Source of the DNA: Halalkalibacillus sediminis
Lineage (GTDB): Bacteria > Bacillota > Bacilli > Bacillales > Alkalibacillaceae
Length of the DNA stretch: 64,000 nt
Direction of reading: 5' to 3'
NCBI RefSeq assembly: GCF_002844535.1
Contig: NZ_PJNH01000004.1
Span: forward strand, 70,074-134,073
Shown here: positions 12,060 to 19,610 of the stretch, in pieces
Position numbering within the stretch: position 1 is the first letter of the stretch
Layout of the letters: each line of letters begins with the position of its first letter
Translations under genes and position numbers: made by a program
Notes under the pieces: generated by a model
Told to the model about the DNA's origin: nothing
Database searches by the model: none
The model's input: only the letters and a program-made list of their open reading frames with translations

Positions 12060-12932
12060 GTGAAAACGTACGGAGAGACATTCCGAAAAATCCGTAAACA
12101 AAAGGGATATACCATGAAACAGGTAGCGGAGGGTGCAGTTTCGGTTTCTTTTTTATCAAAATTCGAGCGAGGAGAATCAGACATTTCCATCCAACACCTC
12201 GTGCCATTGTTAGAAAAGATGTTCATCACCATTGAAGAATTCATGCATATTTATCGTAATAGAGAACATGCTTCATCCATTACGATTTTTGAACGGGCTT
12301 CGGACGCCTTTCATTCACGAGATCTCAAACAACTTCATCGATTAATAGAAGAGCAACTAGTTCTATACCATAAAAGTCAGTTAGCTCCATATCGCTGCAA
12401 CGTCGTGATGCTTGAGACTTTTGAAAGGATTATTAAAGCTGAATATATTGATGAAAAAGATGACGGCCACCAAATTCTTTTAAACTACCTTTTTGATGTA
12501 GAGGTCTGGAATCGTTATGAGCTGAATTTATATCGTTCAACGATGCTTGTTATGTCAGAAGCAACTGTAATCAACATGACGAAGATAGCAGTAGAAAAAA
12601 GCTATTCAGATGATAAGCGTCTTATTCTTAGCATAATAATGAACACATTGATACATCTATTAGGGCCAGTGAACAAGATTAATTGTGAATTTAACGAACA
12701 AGCATTTCAACACTTCTTTAAAATAGCTGAAGCACACTGTGAAGAAACATATCTTTATGAGAAAAATAATATCTTACAATTAAAAGGAATTTATCTTATA
12801 AAAAAAGGAAATTTGTCAGAAGGTATCGAAATGGTAACAAGTGGTATTGAACTTTTAAAAAAATACGGATTTAACAAAGAAGCTGAGAAAATGGAACATT
12901 ATCTAGAATTGATGATTCAAAATATAGACTGA
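12060..12932 (+). CDS. Rgg/GadR/MutR-family transcriptional regulator
   Basis: The 290-aa protein opens with an XRE helix-turn-helix, YGETFRKIRKQKGYTMKQVA then SVSFLSKFERGESDIS (residues 3-42), the hallmark N-terminus of Rgg regulators. The remaining 220 aa are helical and repeat-like, as in the peptide-binding domain of RRNPP quorum-sensing receptors. Rgg proteins are best known from streptococci and lactobacilli, where they sense short secreted peptides and control adjacent genes. Here the next gene begins 33 nt downstream and opens a run of five paralogous membrane proteins. The start is GTG after AAAGGGGG. No canonical SHP pheromone gene was found nearby. Confidence 0.85.
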   Translation: MKTYGETFRKIRKQKGYTMKQVAEGAVSVSFLSKFERGESDISIQHLVPLLEKMFITIEEFMHIYRNREHASSITIFERASDAFHSRDLKQLHRLIEEQLVLYHKSQLAPYRCNVVMLETFERIIKAEYIDEKDDGHQILLNYLFDVEVWNRYELNLYRSTMLVMSEATVINMTKIAVEKSYSDDKRLILSIIMNTLIHLLGPVNKINCEFNEQAFQHFFKIAEAHCEETYLYEKNNILQLKGIYLIKKGNLSEGIEMVTSGIELLKKYGFNKEAEKMEHYLELMIQNID

Positions 12933-12965
12933 AATAAGCTAAGGCATTGATGGAAGAGGGATTGC

Positions 12966-13772
12966 GTGCATAGATGTAATTACTGTGATAGAAAATTCAA
13001 ATGGATTGAGATCGTATTAGAAAGCAACAAAGGGCAACCAAATGAAATTCGTTGTAAAAACTGCGGAATGTTGTATAAAACAACAGAAGAGACGAAGAAA
13101 CTAGAGGTATCCCTACTTGCCCTACCTGTATTTTTAATCATAGCCATTTCCGTTGAAGTTAATTGGGCCCTGAGTTTAATGATCTTTCTGCTGATGTTTT
13201 TAATGACTTTAGTCAGACCTTTCTTCGCAAAGTATGAATTTGCCGAAGAAGACGGAAAGAGCAAAAATAAATTTGGTAAAGTATTCGGTTCAATAGTAGC
13301 AATAGCTGCTTTGGGATTTATCATATGGAGTATTATTCCGAAACATGTTTCTGGTACTTACGATGGGCCTATCGAGGGAGAGGGTGTCGAAACTAATGAA
13401 AATTTTCATGTCGAGATCGATGGTACAATAACATTTAATATTTTTACATTTAACCAAAGGTTTGAAGGAGATTTAGAAATCGAAGGAATTAACTTGCCTA
13501 TATCTACTAAAAATTCAACTGCAGTCATAGAATTCGACTCAAACAAAGTTGGGGATTTTTATTATAAATATCAGGAAAAAGGTGAAGAAAAAGAATATGA
13601 ATTTGGCACAGCTCATGCTGATTTTGGTCTTGGATTTGGCTTAAAAGATCTGACTTTATTCCATGCAGACACAAAGACCGTCTATAGGGCTCCTGCAAAT
13701 CATTCTTTTGATAATAGATTATTTTATTGGATACCATTTAAGTCTACTATTGAAGTGATAGAATTTTATTGA
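12966..13772 (+). CDS. Zinc-ribbon/three-TM/extracytoplasmic-domain protein, paralog A
   Basis: 268 aa. An N-terminal CxxC...CxxC ribbon (C4, C7, C30, C33) resembles the short Bacillaceae proteins called cxxc_20_cxxc. Two hydrophobic segments (about 49-88) end in PFFAKYE, and a third (about 106-125) ends in IPK. The C-terminal ~140 aa is beta-rich, with VEIDGTITFNIFTFNQRFEG, then IEGINLP, and a late YRAPAN. The predicted topology puts the ribbon in the cytoplasm and the beta domain outside. It starts with GTG after GAAGAGGG, 33 nt after rgg. The function is unknown. Confidence 0.7.
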   Translation: MHRCNYCDRKFKWIEIVLESNKGQPNEIRCKNCGMLYKTTEETKKLEVSLLALPVFLIIAISVEVNWALSLMIFLLMFLMTLVRPFFAKYEFAEEDGKSKNKFGKVFGSIVAIAALGFIIWSIIPKHVSGTYDGPIEGEGVETNENFHVEIDGTITFNIFTFNQRFEGDLEIEGINLPISTKNSTAVIEFDSNKVGDFYYKYQEKGEEKEYEFGTAHADFGLGFGLKDLTLFHADTKTVYRAPANHSFDNRLFYWIPFKSTIEVIEFY

Positions 13773-13798
13773 AAAATTGAGATGTAAAAGGTGATGTC

Positions 13799-14566
13799 AT
13801 GCAAAGCTGCCCAAAATGCGAAAAGAAATTCAAATGGCATGAACTATTTTTGCAGAGTTGGAGAGGTAATAAGCGTTGTAAGAATTGTGATACTTTGCTT
13901 CAAGAGTCAGGGAAGTCAAGATGGGTATTGATTTTATTATTCTTTGTCTTTTCAATTATACTATTGTTCTTTTCAGTAATGGTATATATGAACTTTGGTG
14001 TTGTTATATGGGGTTTAATAATTCTAGGGTTTATATTCGGGATTTTTTCTCCTTTTTTCGTAAATTATGAAGTGGCTGAAGAGCAAGGGAATAGTAGAAT
14101 GCAAAAAATCATTGGGGTTATTTCTCTGACAGTATCCCTCGGTTATTGCGTGTGGTTGGTCTACCCTAAAGATATTACAGCTAATTATGATGGAGCTGTT
14201 TGGGGAGACGACCTTTATAGTAATGAAACTTTTGAGATAATAGTCGACGGTACAGTATCAACTAACTTACTGACGTTCAAGAAAACTTTTGAAGGAAAGT
14301 TGGAAATTGAAGGTTTCGACTTACCTACTTCCACCAACGGTCACCATGCTGTAGTTGAATATCATGCTCATAAGGAAAATGATTTTTACTATATATATGA
14401 GGAAAATGGTGCGGAGAAAGTATATAACTTTGGCTTTGCTCTTTCTGAATTTAATGATGATGGCTTTGTATTGTTTCATAAAGAAGAAGACCTTTACTAC
14501 GGTGCACCTGCGACCAACTCTGCTGAAGTAAGGAATATTATGGATGACATTTTGTTTGATCGGTAA
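13799..14566 (+). CDS. Zinc-ribbon/three-TM/extracytoplasmic-domain protein, paralog B
   Basis: 255 aa with the same plan as its neighbours. The ribbon cysteines are C4, C7, C27 and C30, and the ribbon keeps the KFKWHELFLQS helix seen in paralog A. Two transmembrane segments (about 42-88) end in SPFFVNYEVAEE. The third (about 101-120) ends in VYPKD. The outer domain reads VDGTVSTNLLTFKKTFEG, IEGFDLP and a final YYGAPATN before a short helix. It is most similar to paralog A and lies 26 nt downstream of it. No known domain with an assigned function is recognised. Confidence 0.7.
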   Translation: MQSCPKCEKKFKWHELFLQSWRGNKRCKNCDTLLQESGKSRWVLILLFFVFSIILLFFSVMVYMNFGVVIWGLIILGFIFGIFSPFFVNYEVAEEQGNSRMQKIIGVISLTVSLGYCVWLVYPKDITANYDGAVWGDDLYSNETFEIIVDGTVSTNLLTFKKTFEGKLEIEGFDLPTSTNGHHAVVEYHAHKENDFYYIYEENGAEKVYNFGFALSEFNDDGFVLFHKEEDLYYGAPATNSAEVRNIMDDILFDR

Positions 14567-14590
14567 CTGTATAAAAAGAAGGGGAAAGTT

Positions 14591-15088
14591 ATGAAGAAAT
14601 TGTTCATCATTCTAGGAGTGTTAGGTGTTATCGTCTTCACAGCACTCGCATGGTACCTCTATCCAAAAGATGTTTCAAAACAGGTAACTGCTTTCGAATA
14701 TACGGCCGGTTCTAATCAGCCTGAAGTTGATAAGGAAATCGAAGTTCTAATAGAAGGGACGTTAAGGAAAAAACTATTTGATGGACCTACTTTCAATGGA
14801 TTCATTGGAATTGAAGGGATTAAGATACCTGGTGGAAAAAAGGATCAGAAAATGACTATATCATTTTCTGAAGATGGAACAGGCATCCTTACATATGGCT
14901 TTTATGAAAATAACAAACCAAAGACTCATTCTATAGGAAGGATTATTATGGAAGGAGACTTTGATATATTTACAATCTTGATGGGGAATTGGAATTATAA
15001 TTCAGGGGAGAGTATCGCAGCTCCTGCAGGTAATCGTGAAGAAGCAAAAAAGGTTACCGAGAAACTAGTAAATAAAGTGTGGGAGTGA
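14591..15088 (+). CDS. Short paralog C: membrane-anchored outer domain without zinc ribbon
   Basis: The 165-aa protein has one N-terminal anchor (about 4-22) ending in LYPKDVSK. That corresponds to the third membrane segment and the YPKD junction of paralogs B and E. The outer domain keeps the shared framework (VLIEGT, IGIEGIKIP, AAPAGN) but is the most diverged. The zinc ribbon and first two membrane helices are missing, yet the gene has its own AGGGGAAAG site and ATG. It is therefore a shortened family member and not simply a frameshifted one. The gap from paralog B is 24 nt. Confidence 0.65.
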   Translation: MKKLFIILGVLGVIVFTALAWYLYPKDVSKQVTAFEYTAGSNQPEVDKEIEVLIEGTLRKKLFDGPTFNGFIGIEGIKIPGGKKDQKMTISFSEDGTGILTYGFYENNKPKTHSIGRIIMEGDFDIFTILMGNWNYNSGESIAAPAGNREEAKKVTEKLVNKVWE

Positions 15089-15192
15089 AATTAGAATTTT
15101 TCAATTAAGTGAAACCAATGGGGTATGTTCGAGCGTACAACAGAATAAGAAGGTTATAAAGAATGAAGATGAATCTGAAAAATCTATTATAT

Positions 15193-15239
15193 GGGGCATC
15201 GGCTGAGTAAGGGACCGATGCGTTCCAATTTTTTTTTTG
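15193..15239 (+). terminator. Probable terminator between paralogs C and D
   Basis: GCATCGG / CCGATGC stem (15196-15202 and 15215-15221), extended by TGG/CCA pairing across a bulge, followed by ten T residues from about 15229. The 190-nt gap 15089-15280 has no supported gene apart from a doubtful 15-codon ORF (15163-15210). Confidence 0.55.
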
Positions 15240-15280
15240 AAATATTGATTAAACCAATTTAAACAGTTAGGAAGAACACA

Positions 15281-16012
15281 ATGACAAGATGTATTAGTTG
15301 CGGTCAACGTTTGCCGTTTTTTCAAATGCTGAGGTACGGTGGTTATCAAATTGCCGTAACCTGCAGGTCCTGTGGGGAAAAGCACGAATTAACATTTGAA
15401 TCAAAATTCTTAGGTATTTCGGTGAATATAGGAATGGTTATTATTTTCATGACACTTATGAACAACATACCTTACCCTGGAATAGCCATTTATGGAATGC
15501 TTCTTGCATTGTTTTTATTTAACACGATTTTTCCGATATTCGCGGGTTTTGATGGCTCCGATAAACCGAGTAATGCTAATAAGTGGGTGAAGATATCTGC
15601 ATCGCTTTCATTATTAGGTGCATTGTACGTTGGTTGGAACTTTTTAGCTCCTGTTGAACTTAAAGAAACCTATGAAGCTTCAGTTGATGGAAGTGATATT
15701 GATCAGGTGCAAGCAGATAACGTCGAGATTATGTTTGATGGTCGTGTGACGACGAACTGGTTAACATTTAACCGTACATATGAAGGGAAAATCGTTATCG
15801 AAGGATTCCCTTATGAGTTCGAGGTGGAAAAAGCCACTGCTGTTATTGAATTTGGTTTTGAAGAGAGACCAGAATTTTATTACGAGTATGAGGAAAATGC
15901 AGAAATAGTAGAAGATTATTTCGGCAGTGTCTATGCTAATAATAATTATGATCGAATTAGCTTTAATCTTAAAAAGTTGGATGTTTATTATAACGCTACT
16001 AGAGAAGGTTAG
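15281..16012 (+). CDS. Zinc-ribbon/three-TM/extracytoplasmic-domain protein, paralog D
   Basis: 243 aa. The ribbon cysteines are C4, C7, C28 and C31, a gap of exactly 20. Membrane segments are at about 48-65, 67-90 (ending IFPIFAGFDGS) and 102-122. The outer domain has the family core FDGRVTTNWLTFNRTYEG and IEGFPYEFE, and ends YYNATREG, so the GAPA motif is degenerate. It starts after a weak AGGAAGAAC site and follows the internal terminator, so it may have its own promoter. The function is unknown. Confidence 0.68.
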   Translation: MTRCISCGQRLPFFQMLRYGGYQIAVTCRSCGEKHELTFESKFLGISVNIGMVIIFMTLMNNIPYPGIAIYGMLLALFLFNTIFPIFAGFDGSDKPSNANKWVKISASLSLLGALYVGWNFLAPVELKETYEASVDGSDIDQVQADNVEIMFDGRVTTNWLTFNRTYEGKIVIEGFPYEFEVEKATAVIEFGFEERPEFYYEYEENAEIVEDYFGSVYANNNYDRISFNLKKLDVYYNATREG

Positions 16013-16036
16013 AGTTGATTCTTTGGGGAGAAGGCT

Positions 16037-16816
16037 ATGAAGATATGTGAAGAATGTAATAATCGAATATCTATTAAACAATACTTCCGCAGAGGTAAGA
16101 ATAACAATCTACTAGTTTGTGAAGAGTGCGGAACAAGATATGAAATGATAGGGAAGTACAGTGTAATAGAGGGGACTATAGGAGTTGCTCTCACAGTTAC
16201 TTTAACTATTCTTCTTAATATTAATATGGTTTATCTGGGATTAGCTGTAATATTACTTGCAGTTCTAACTGGATTTTATCATATGATTTTTCCGATCTTC
16301 TCTAAATACCGTAAAACCTTGGCTTCATCTACACCAAGTCGTAATAGAAGACGAATAAGTTACTTCATTTCTGCTGCAGTGTTTTTAGGTTTGGCTTGGT
16401 TTTTTTACCCCAAAACGATAGACGAAACCATGGAGGGTTCTGCGTTTGGACCTGCTGTACACCAAATGGGAGACACGAACGTCTCAATTGAATTCGACGG
16501 TAAAATAACTACCAATCCTTTAACTTTAAATGAAAGGTATGAAGGGAAGCTTATCATAGAAGATTATGACTACGATTTTGATCCATACGAAGCGGAAGCA
16601 AAGATCATTCAAAATAATGAAGGTACAAAAGAACTTATCTATACTTTTGAGGAAAACGGAACAGCCAAAAAGGAAGCTATAGCAATCGTATACAAGAATT
16701 TTTGGAACACTAAATTCATTTTTATTCCAATAGATGAGGACCGGGATATTCGGTATGGTGCACCAGCGAACTCCCCATCTGAAGCGAATGAAATTTTGCA
16801 CGATATTTTGTTTTAA
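16037..16816 (+). CDS. Zinc-ribbon/three-TM/extracytoplasmic-domain protein, paralog E
   Basis: 259 aa. The ribbon cysteines are C4, C7, C28 and C31. Membrane segments are at about 45-64, 65-88 (ending IFPIFSKYR) and 107-125 (ending FFYPK). The outer domain carries FDGKITTNPLTLNERYEG, then IIEDYDYDFD, and ends RYGAPANSPSEANEILHDILF, very like the end of paralog B (GAPATNSAEVRNIMDDILF). It is 24 nt after paralog D and 21 nt before a methyltransferase gene. The function is unknown. Confidence 0.68.
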   Translation: MKICEECNNRISIKQYFRRGKNNNLLVCEECGTRYEMIGKYSVIEGTIGVALTVTLTILLNINMVYLGLAVILLAVLTGFYHMIFPIFSKYRKTLASSTPSRNRRRISYFISAAVFLGLAWFFYPKTIDETMEGSAFGPAVHQMGDTNVSIEFDGKITTNPLTLNERYEGKLIIEDYDYDFDPYEAEAKIIQNNEGTKELIYTFEENGTAKKEAIAIVYKNFWNTKFIFIPIDEDRDIRYGAPANSPSEANEILHDILF

Positions 16817-16837
16817 AGTTATTTATGGAGGTATTTG

Positions 16838-17455
16838 ATGCTAAATCAACAAGGTTTCGATTTATGGGCGGATAATTACGACAAAACTGTCCAGGTCAGT
16901 GAACAAAACAACGAATATCCATTTGCGGGATACAAAGAAATTCTAAATAGAATTTATAACGAAGTGATGCAGAAAGAGAACGCGTCTGTCCTTGATATCG
17001 GCTTGGGCACCGGGGTTTTAGCGAGTAGGTTATACGAGAATGGACACTCGATTGATGGCATCGATTTTTCGAAAAAAATGCTCCGAATCTCTCAAGAAAA
17101 GATGCCGAAAGCCAACCTTTATCAATGGGATATTGCTGAAGGCGCGCCACCGGAGATTTCACAAAAGAAGTTCGATTTCATTGCTAGTACTTATACACTG
17201 CATCATCTAGATGACAAAGAAAAAGTATCGTTTATCAAAAAGGTAAGACCTTTGTTAAAAGAAGACGGGAAAATTTTGATTGGTGATATCGCTTTTGGTA
17301 CGCGTGAACAATTAGAAGAATGTAGACAAGAAAACATTCACCAATGGGACGATGACGAATACTATTTCGTGGCCGATGAATTTAAAGTTGGAGTAAGAGG
17401 TAAGTTCCATAAATTCTCTCATTGTGGTGGGATATTTGAGATAGAAAAGAAATAG
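16838..17455 (+). CDS. Class I SAM-dependent methyltransferase (YrrT-like)
   Basis: The 205-aa protein has the Rossmann methyltransferase motif I VLDIGLGTGVLA (about 46-57), motif II GIDFSKKML and the post-motif FIASTYTLHHLDD. The N-terminus FDLWADNYDKTVQ resembles the YrrT group, whose members act in methyl-cycle metabolism; the true substrate is not known. ATG 16838 follows ATGGAGG. It lies in the same direction as, and 21 nt after, the paralog array, so it may be cotranscribed. Confidence 0.75.
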   Translation: MLNQQGFDLWADNYDKTVQVSEQNNEYPFAGYKEILNRIYNEVMQKENASVLDIGLGTGVLASRLYENGHSIDGIDFSKKMLRISQEKMPKANLYQWDIAEGAPPEISQKKFDFIASTYTLHHLDDKEKVSFIKKVRPLLKEDGKILIGDIAFGTREQLEECRQENIHQWDDDEYYFVADEFKVGVRGKFHKFSHCGGIFEIEKK

Positions 17456-17502
17456 TATAGTATCTTTTGTTTATCTAAAATCAATCTAAAGTGAGGGATA
17501 AA

Positions 17503-17706
17503 ATGATTATACTAGAAATTATAGTATCTATTGTCGGTGGAGGGTTATTCGGTTTCATTACCGGAATTATACTGGGAAGTTTCATCCAAACTGGTGATGA
17601 ACTAGCACTTCACGCAGTTTATTACGGAGCTATAATAGGACTTATAATACTGTTGATTTGGAAGGTGAACAATTTAACTCAGGGGGGAAACCATGAGCAG
17701 AAATAA
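17503..17706 (+). CDS. Small two-helix membrane protein
   Basis: 67 aa with two hydrophobic helices (about 5-27 and 34-54) and a polar tail. The first contains a glycine-zipper-like GGGLFGFITGIILG run. GTG 17491 is part of the GTGAGGG ribosome-binding site, so ATG 17503 is preferred. It overlaps the next gene by 14 nt, indicating translational coupling. No family is recognised. Confidence 0.6.
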   Translation: MIILEIIVSIVGGGLFGFITGIILGSFIQTGDELALHAVYYGAIIGLIILLIWKVNNLTQGGNHEQK

Positions 17707-18094
17707 TATCCTTTTCTCCATTTTCATAGTTAGTGGAATGATTGTTTTACTTTACTTAATGAATGACACATTCAGGATAGTAAGATTTACCCTCAGTGAG
17801 TATGAAAGTCCTTATTTTGTGCTTTTTAGAATGAGTTTGTGGGGTTTTTTATTTGGAATACTAATCGAATGGAAAGGTCTAAAGAATTTAATTCTTGGAT
17901 CATTTCATATAAACTGGTTGCTTATACCGGCGTTATTACTTACAACCTTAGGATTTATCCCTATCATAAAATGGTTTTCATGGTTTGGAGTTGGTAATCC
18001 GTTTTATATAGAGGCACTTTCCCTACCAGAAGTAAATCTGGCAATAACCATTCTCTCGGGTGTACTTTTAATAAGAGGTTTGACCAATAATTAA
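17693..18094 (+). CDS. Multi-pass membrane protein of unknown function
   Basis: 133 aa with about four predicted hydrophobic segments (about 7-22, 43-58, 73-88, 112-127) and few charged residues. It starts inside the 3' end of the preceding small membrane protein gene, after GGGGGAAACC. The pair is probably one functional unit. I recognise no motif. Confidence 0.55.
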   Translation: MSRNNILFSIFIVSGMIVLLYLMNDTFRIVRFTLSEYESPYFVLFRMSLWGFLFGILIEWKGLKNLILGSFHINWLLIPALLLTTLGFIPIIKWFSWFGVGNPFYIEALSLPEVNLAITILSGVLLIRGLTNN

Positions 18095-18143
18095 CTTTTT
18101 GTATTTTGATTTTATATTTATATGTTGAAAAAGGGGGGTAGCA

Positions 18144-18863
18144 ATGGAGAAGATAAATAGATTAGCACCCTTAGATGCTGCACACAAGATTATCAATAAT
18201 CGTTATCCAGCCAGTGAAGCTGCTTTATTAGCAGGAAGTGTGGTTCGAGCTGAAGCGACAGAAACTTCTGACCTTGATATTGTAATATTTGATAAGGCAC
18301 TCACTTCTTCTTATAGAGAATCATTCATTGAGCTAGATTGGAAGGTAGAAGTATTTGTCCATAGCTTAACTTCTTATAGAGAATTTTTTCAAAGTGATTA
18401 TGAAAGGGCTAGACCTTCACTGCCACGAATGGTTGCGGAAGGTATTGTTCTGAAAGATAACGGGATAATTGACTCTATCAAAGAGGAAGCGAACCATTTA
18501 TTGTCAGAAGGTCCGGAAGAATGGCCAACTGAAACTATTGATATAAAGAGATACTTCATTACAGATGCACTTGATGATTTTATCGGTTGTACTAATAGAG
18601 CGGAAGAGATTTTTATTGCTAATACTCTTGCCGAACTTGTCAGCGAATTCGTATTAAGAACAAATAGAAGGTGGATGGGTGCTTCGAAGTGGGTGGTACG
18701 TTCATTGAAGGATTATGATGAAGAATTTGCTGATCGGTTTGTTGAAGCTCTTGATATGTTTTATAAATATTGTGAGAAAGACGGTATCGTAAAGCTCGTT
18801 GATGATATTCTTGAGTCTTACGGAGGACGGTTATTTGAAGGTTTTTCTTTAGGTAAGAATTAG
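18144..18863 (+). CDS. Nucleotidyltransferase-domain protein
   Basis: The 239-aa protein carries the pol-beta-type nucleotidyltransferase signature LLAGSVVRAEATETSDLDIVIF (about 30-51), with GS and the two metal-binding Asp residues spaced as expected. A third acidic residue is likely in DWKVEVFVH. A helical C-terminal half follows, the plan of aminoglycoside-type adenylyltransferases and their orphan relatives. The substrate cannot be told. It has its own strong AAAGGGGGG site. Confidence 0.75.
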   Translation: MEKINRLAPLDAAHKIINNRYPASEAALLAGSVVRAEATETSDLDIVIFDKALTSSYRESFIELDWKVEVFVHSLTSYREFFQSDYERARPSLPRMVAEGIVLKDNGIIDSIKEEANHLLSEGPEEWPTETIDIKRYFITDALDDFIGCTNRAEEIFIANTLAELVSEFVLRTNRRWMGASKWVVRSLKDYDEEFADRFVEALDMFYKYCEKDGIVKLVDDILESYGGRLFEGFSLGKN

Positions 18864-18910
18864 AGGGCTCTATATTTGGCTGGTTACTATACTTACTGAG
18901 GGGTGATGCT

Positions 18911-19096
18911 TTGAATAATAATAAATTAAGAAAATCATCAACTGATAAAGCTATAACAGGGGTTTGTGGAGGGATAGCTGAGTTCTTTGGAGTTTCCTCT
19001 ATAGCAGTGAGACTTATCTTCGTTTTCTTACCAGGTAGTCTGCCTATTTATATTATTCTGGTCTACTTCCTACCAGAAATCCCTCCATCATTATAA
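18911..19096 (+). CDS. PspC-domain membrane protein
   Basis: The 61-aa protein matches the PspC domain: KLRKSSTDKAITGVCGGIAEFFG followed by a membrane segment (VRLIFVFLPGSLPIYIILVYFLP). In enterobacteria PspC senses membrane stress; in Bacillaceae short stand-alone copies are common, with unclear partners. The start is TTG after GAGGGGTG. Confidence 0.85.
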   Translation: MNNNKLRKSSTDKAITGVCGGIAEFFGVSSIAVRLIFVFLPGSLPIYIILVYFLPEIPPSL

Positions 19097-19144
19097 TGAT
19101 TTTGACTTGTAAGGGGGAAACCCATAATCATCCCCCGAGCTCAA

Positions 19145-19435
19145 TTATTTATTAATTACAGCCTCCTCATGAATGTATGTAGTTCCATTAAGGTCTTCTA
19201 ATTTCTCAATAGCCCCATAGATTTCTAATTCACCGCCATTATTGGTGACCGTTCCATTTACAGTACCGTAGATAATTACGATTGATCTTTCAATGATAGA
19301 TAAGTTCCCATTTATCGTCCCATGTAAATTAAGGTTTCCTTTTGCAACTAACACATCACCATTGACTTGACCCAGTATCTCCAGGTCTTCATTGATGGTT
19401 AAATCTCGATCGTACTTTCCTTCAAGCTTGTCCAT
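19145..19435 (-). CDS. Bactofilin-like polymer-forming protein, short
   Basis: The 96-aa protein is made of short beta-helix rungs: LTINEDLEILGQVNGDVLV, GNLNLHGTINGNLSI, IVIIYGTVNGTV and LEIYGAIEKLEDLNG. Repeated G-x-[IV]-N-G turns are typical of bactofilins (DUF583), cytoskeletal filament proteins. It is shorter than usual and lacks an obvious membrane anchor. It is convergent with the PspC gene; the GGGGGA/TCCCCC hairpin at 19112-19137 lies between them. Confidence 0.7.
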   Translation of the reverse strand: MDKLEGKYDRDLTINEDLEILGQVNGDVLVAKGNLNLHGTINGNLSIIERSIVIIYGTVNGTVTNNGGELEIYGAIEKLEDLNGTTYIHEEAVINK

Positions 19436-19525
19436 TCAATCACTCTCCAATTAGTAAAAAAAAAGATTTCAAATTGCCATGATTTTTAACTTATTTTACC
19501 ATAAAAAGTAGATTTACATTTTCCT

Positions 19526-19587
19526 ATAAAAAAGTAGTTCAATTAAGGGTACAATTACAATTTGTACTCCAAAAATGAACTACTTAG
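19526..19587 (-). terminator. Large terminator hairpin after pepF
   Basis: Arms AAGTAGTTCA (19532-19541) and TGAACTACTT (19576-19585) are perfect 10-bp complements, and the loop holds a second inverted repeat (GTACAA / TTGTAC). On the minus strand the outer stem runs straight into TTTTTT, so it should end pepF transcription. Confidence 0.75.
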
Positions 19588-19610
19588 TCAAACCTTTAAA
19601 CTAATTCTCT

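Noticed and set aside
12038-12244. ORFs on the minus strand overlapping the rgg start
   Set aside because: Antisense shadows of the HTH-coding region; no ribosome-binding sites or homology.
11960-12965. SHP-type pheromone gene for the Rgg regulator
   Set aside because: No short ORF with a basic start, hydrophobic core and DII[IV]xVGG-like end was seen in the flanking regions on either strand.
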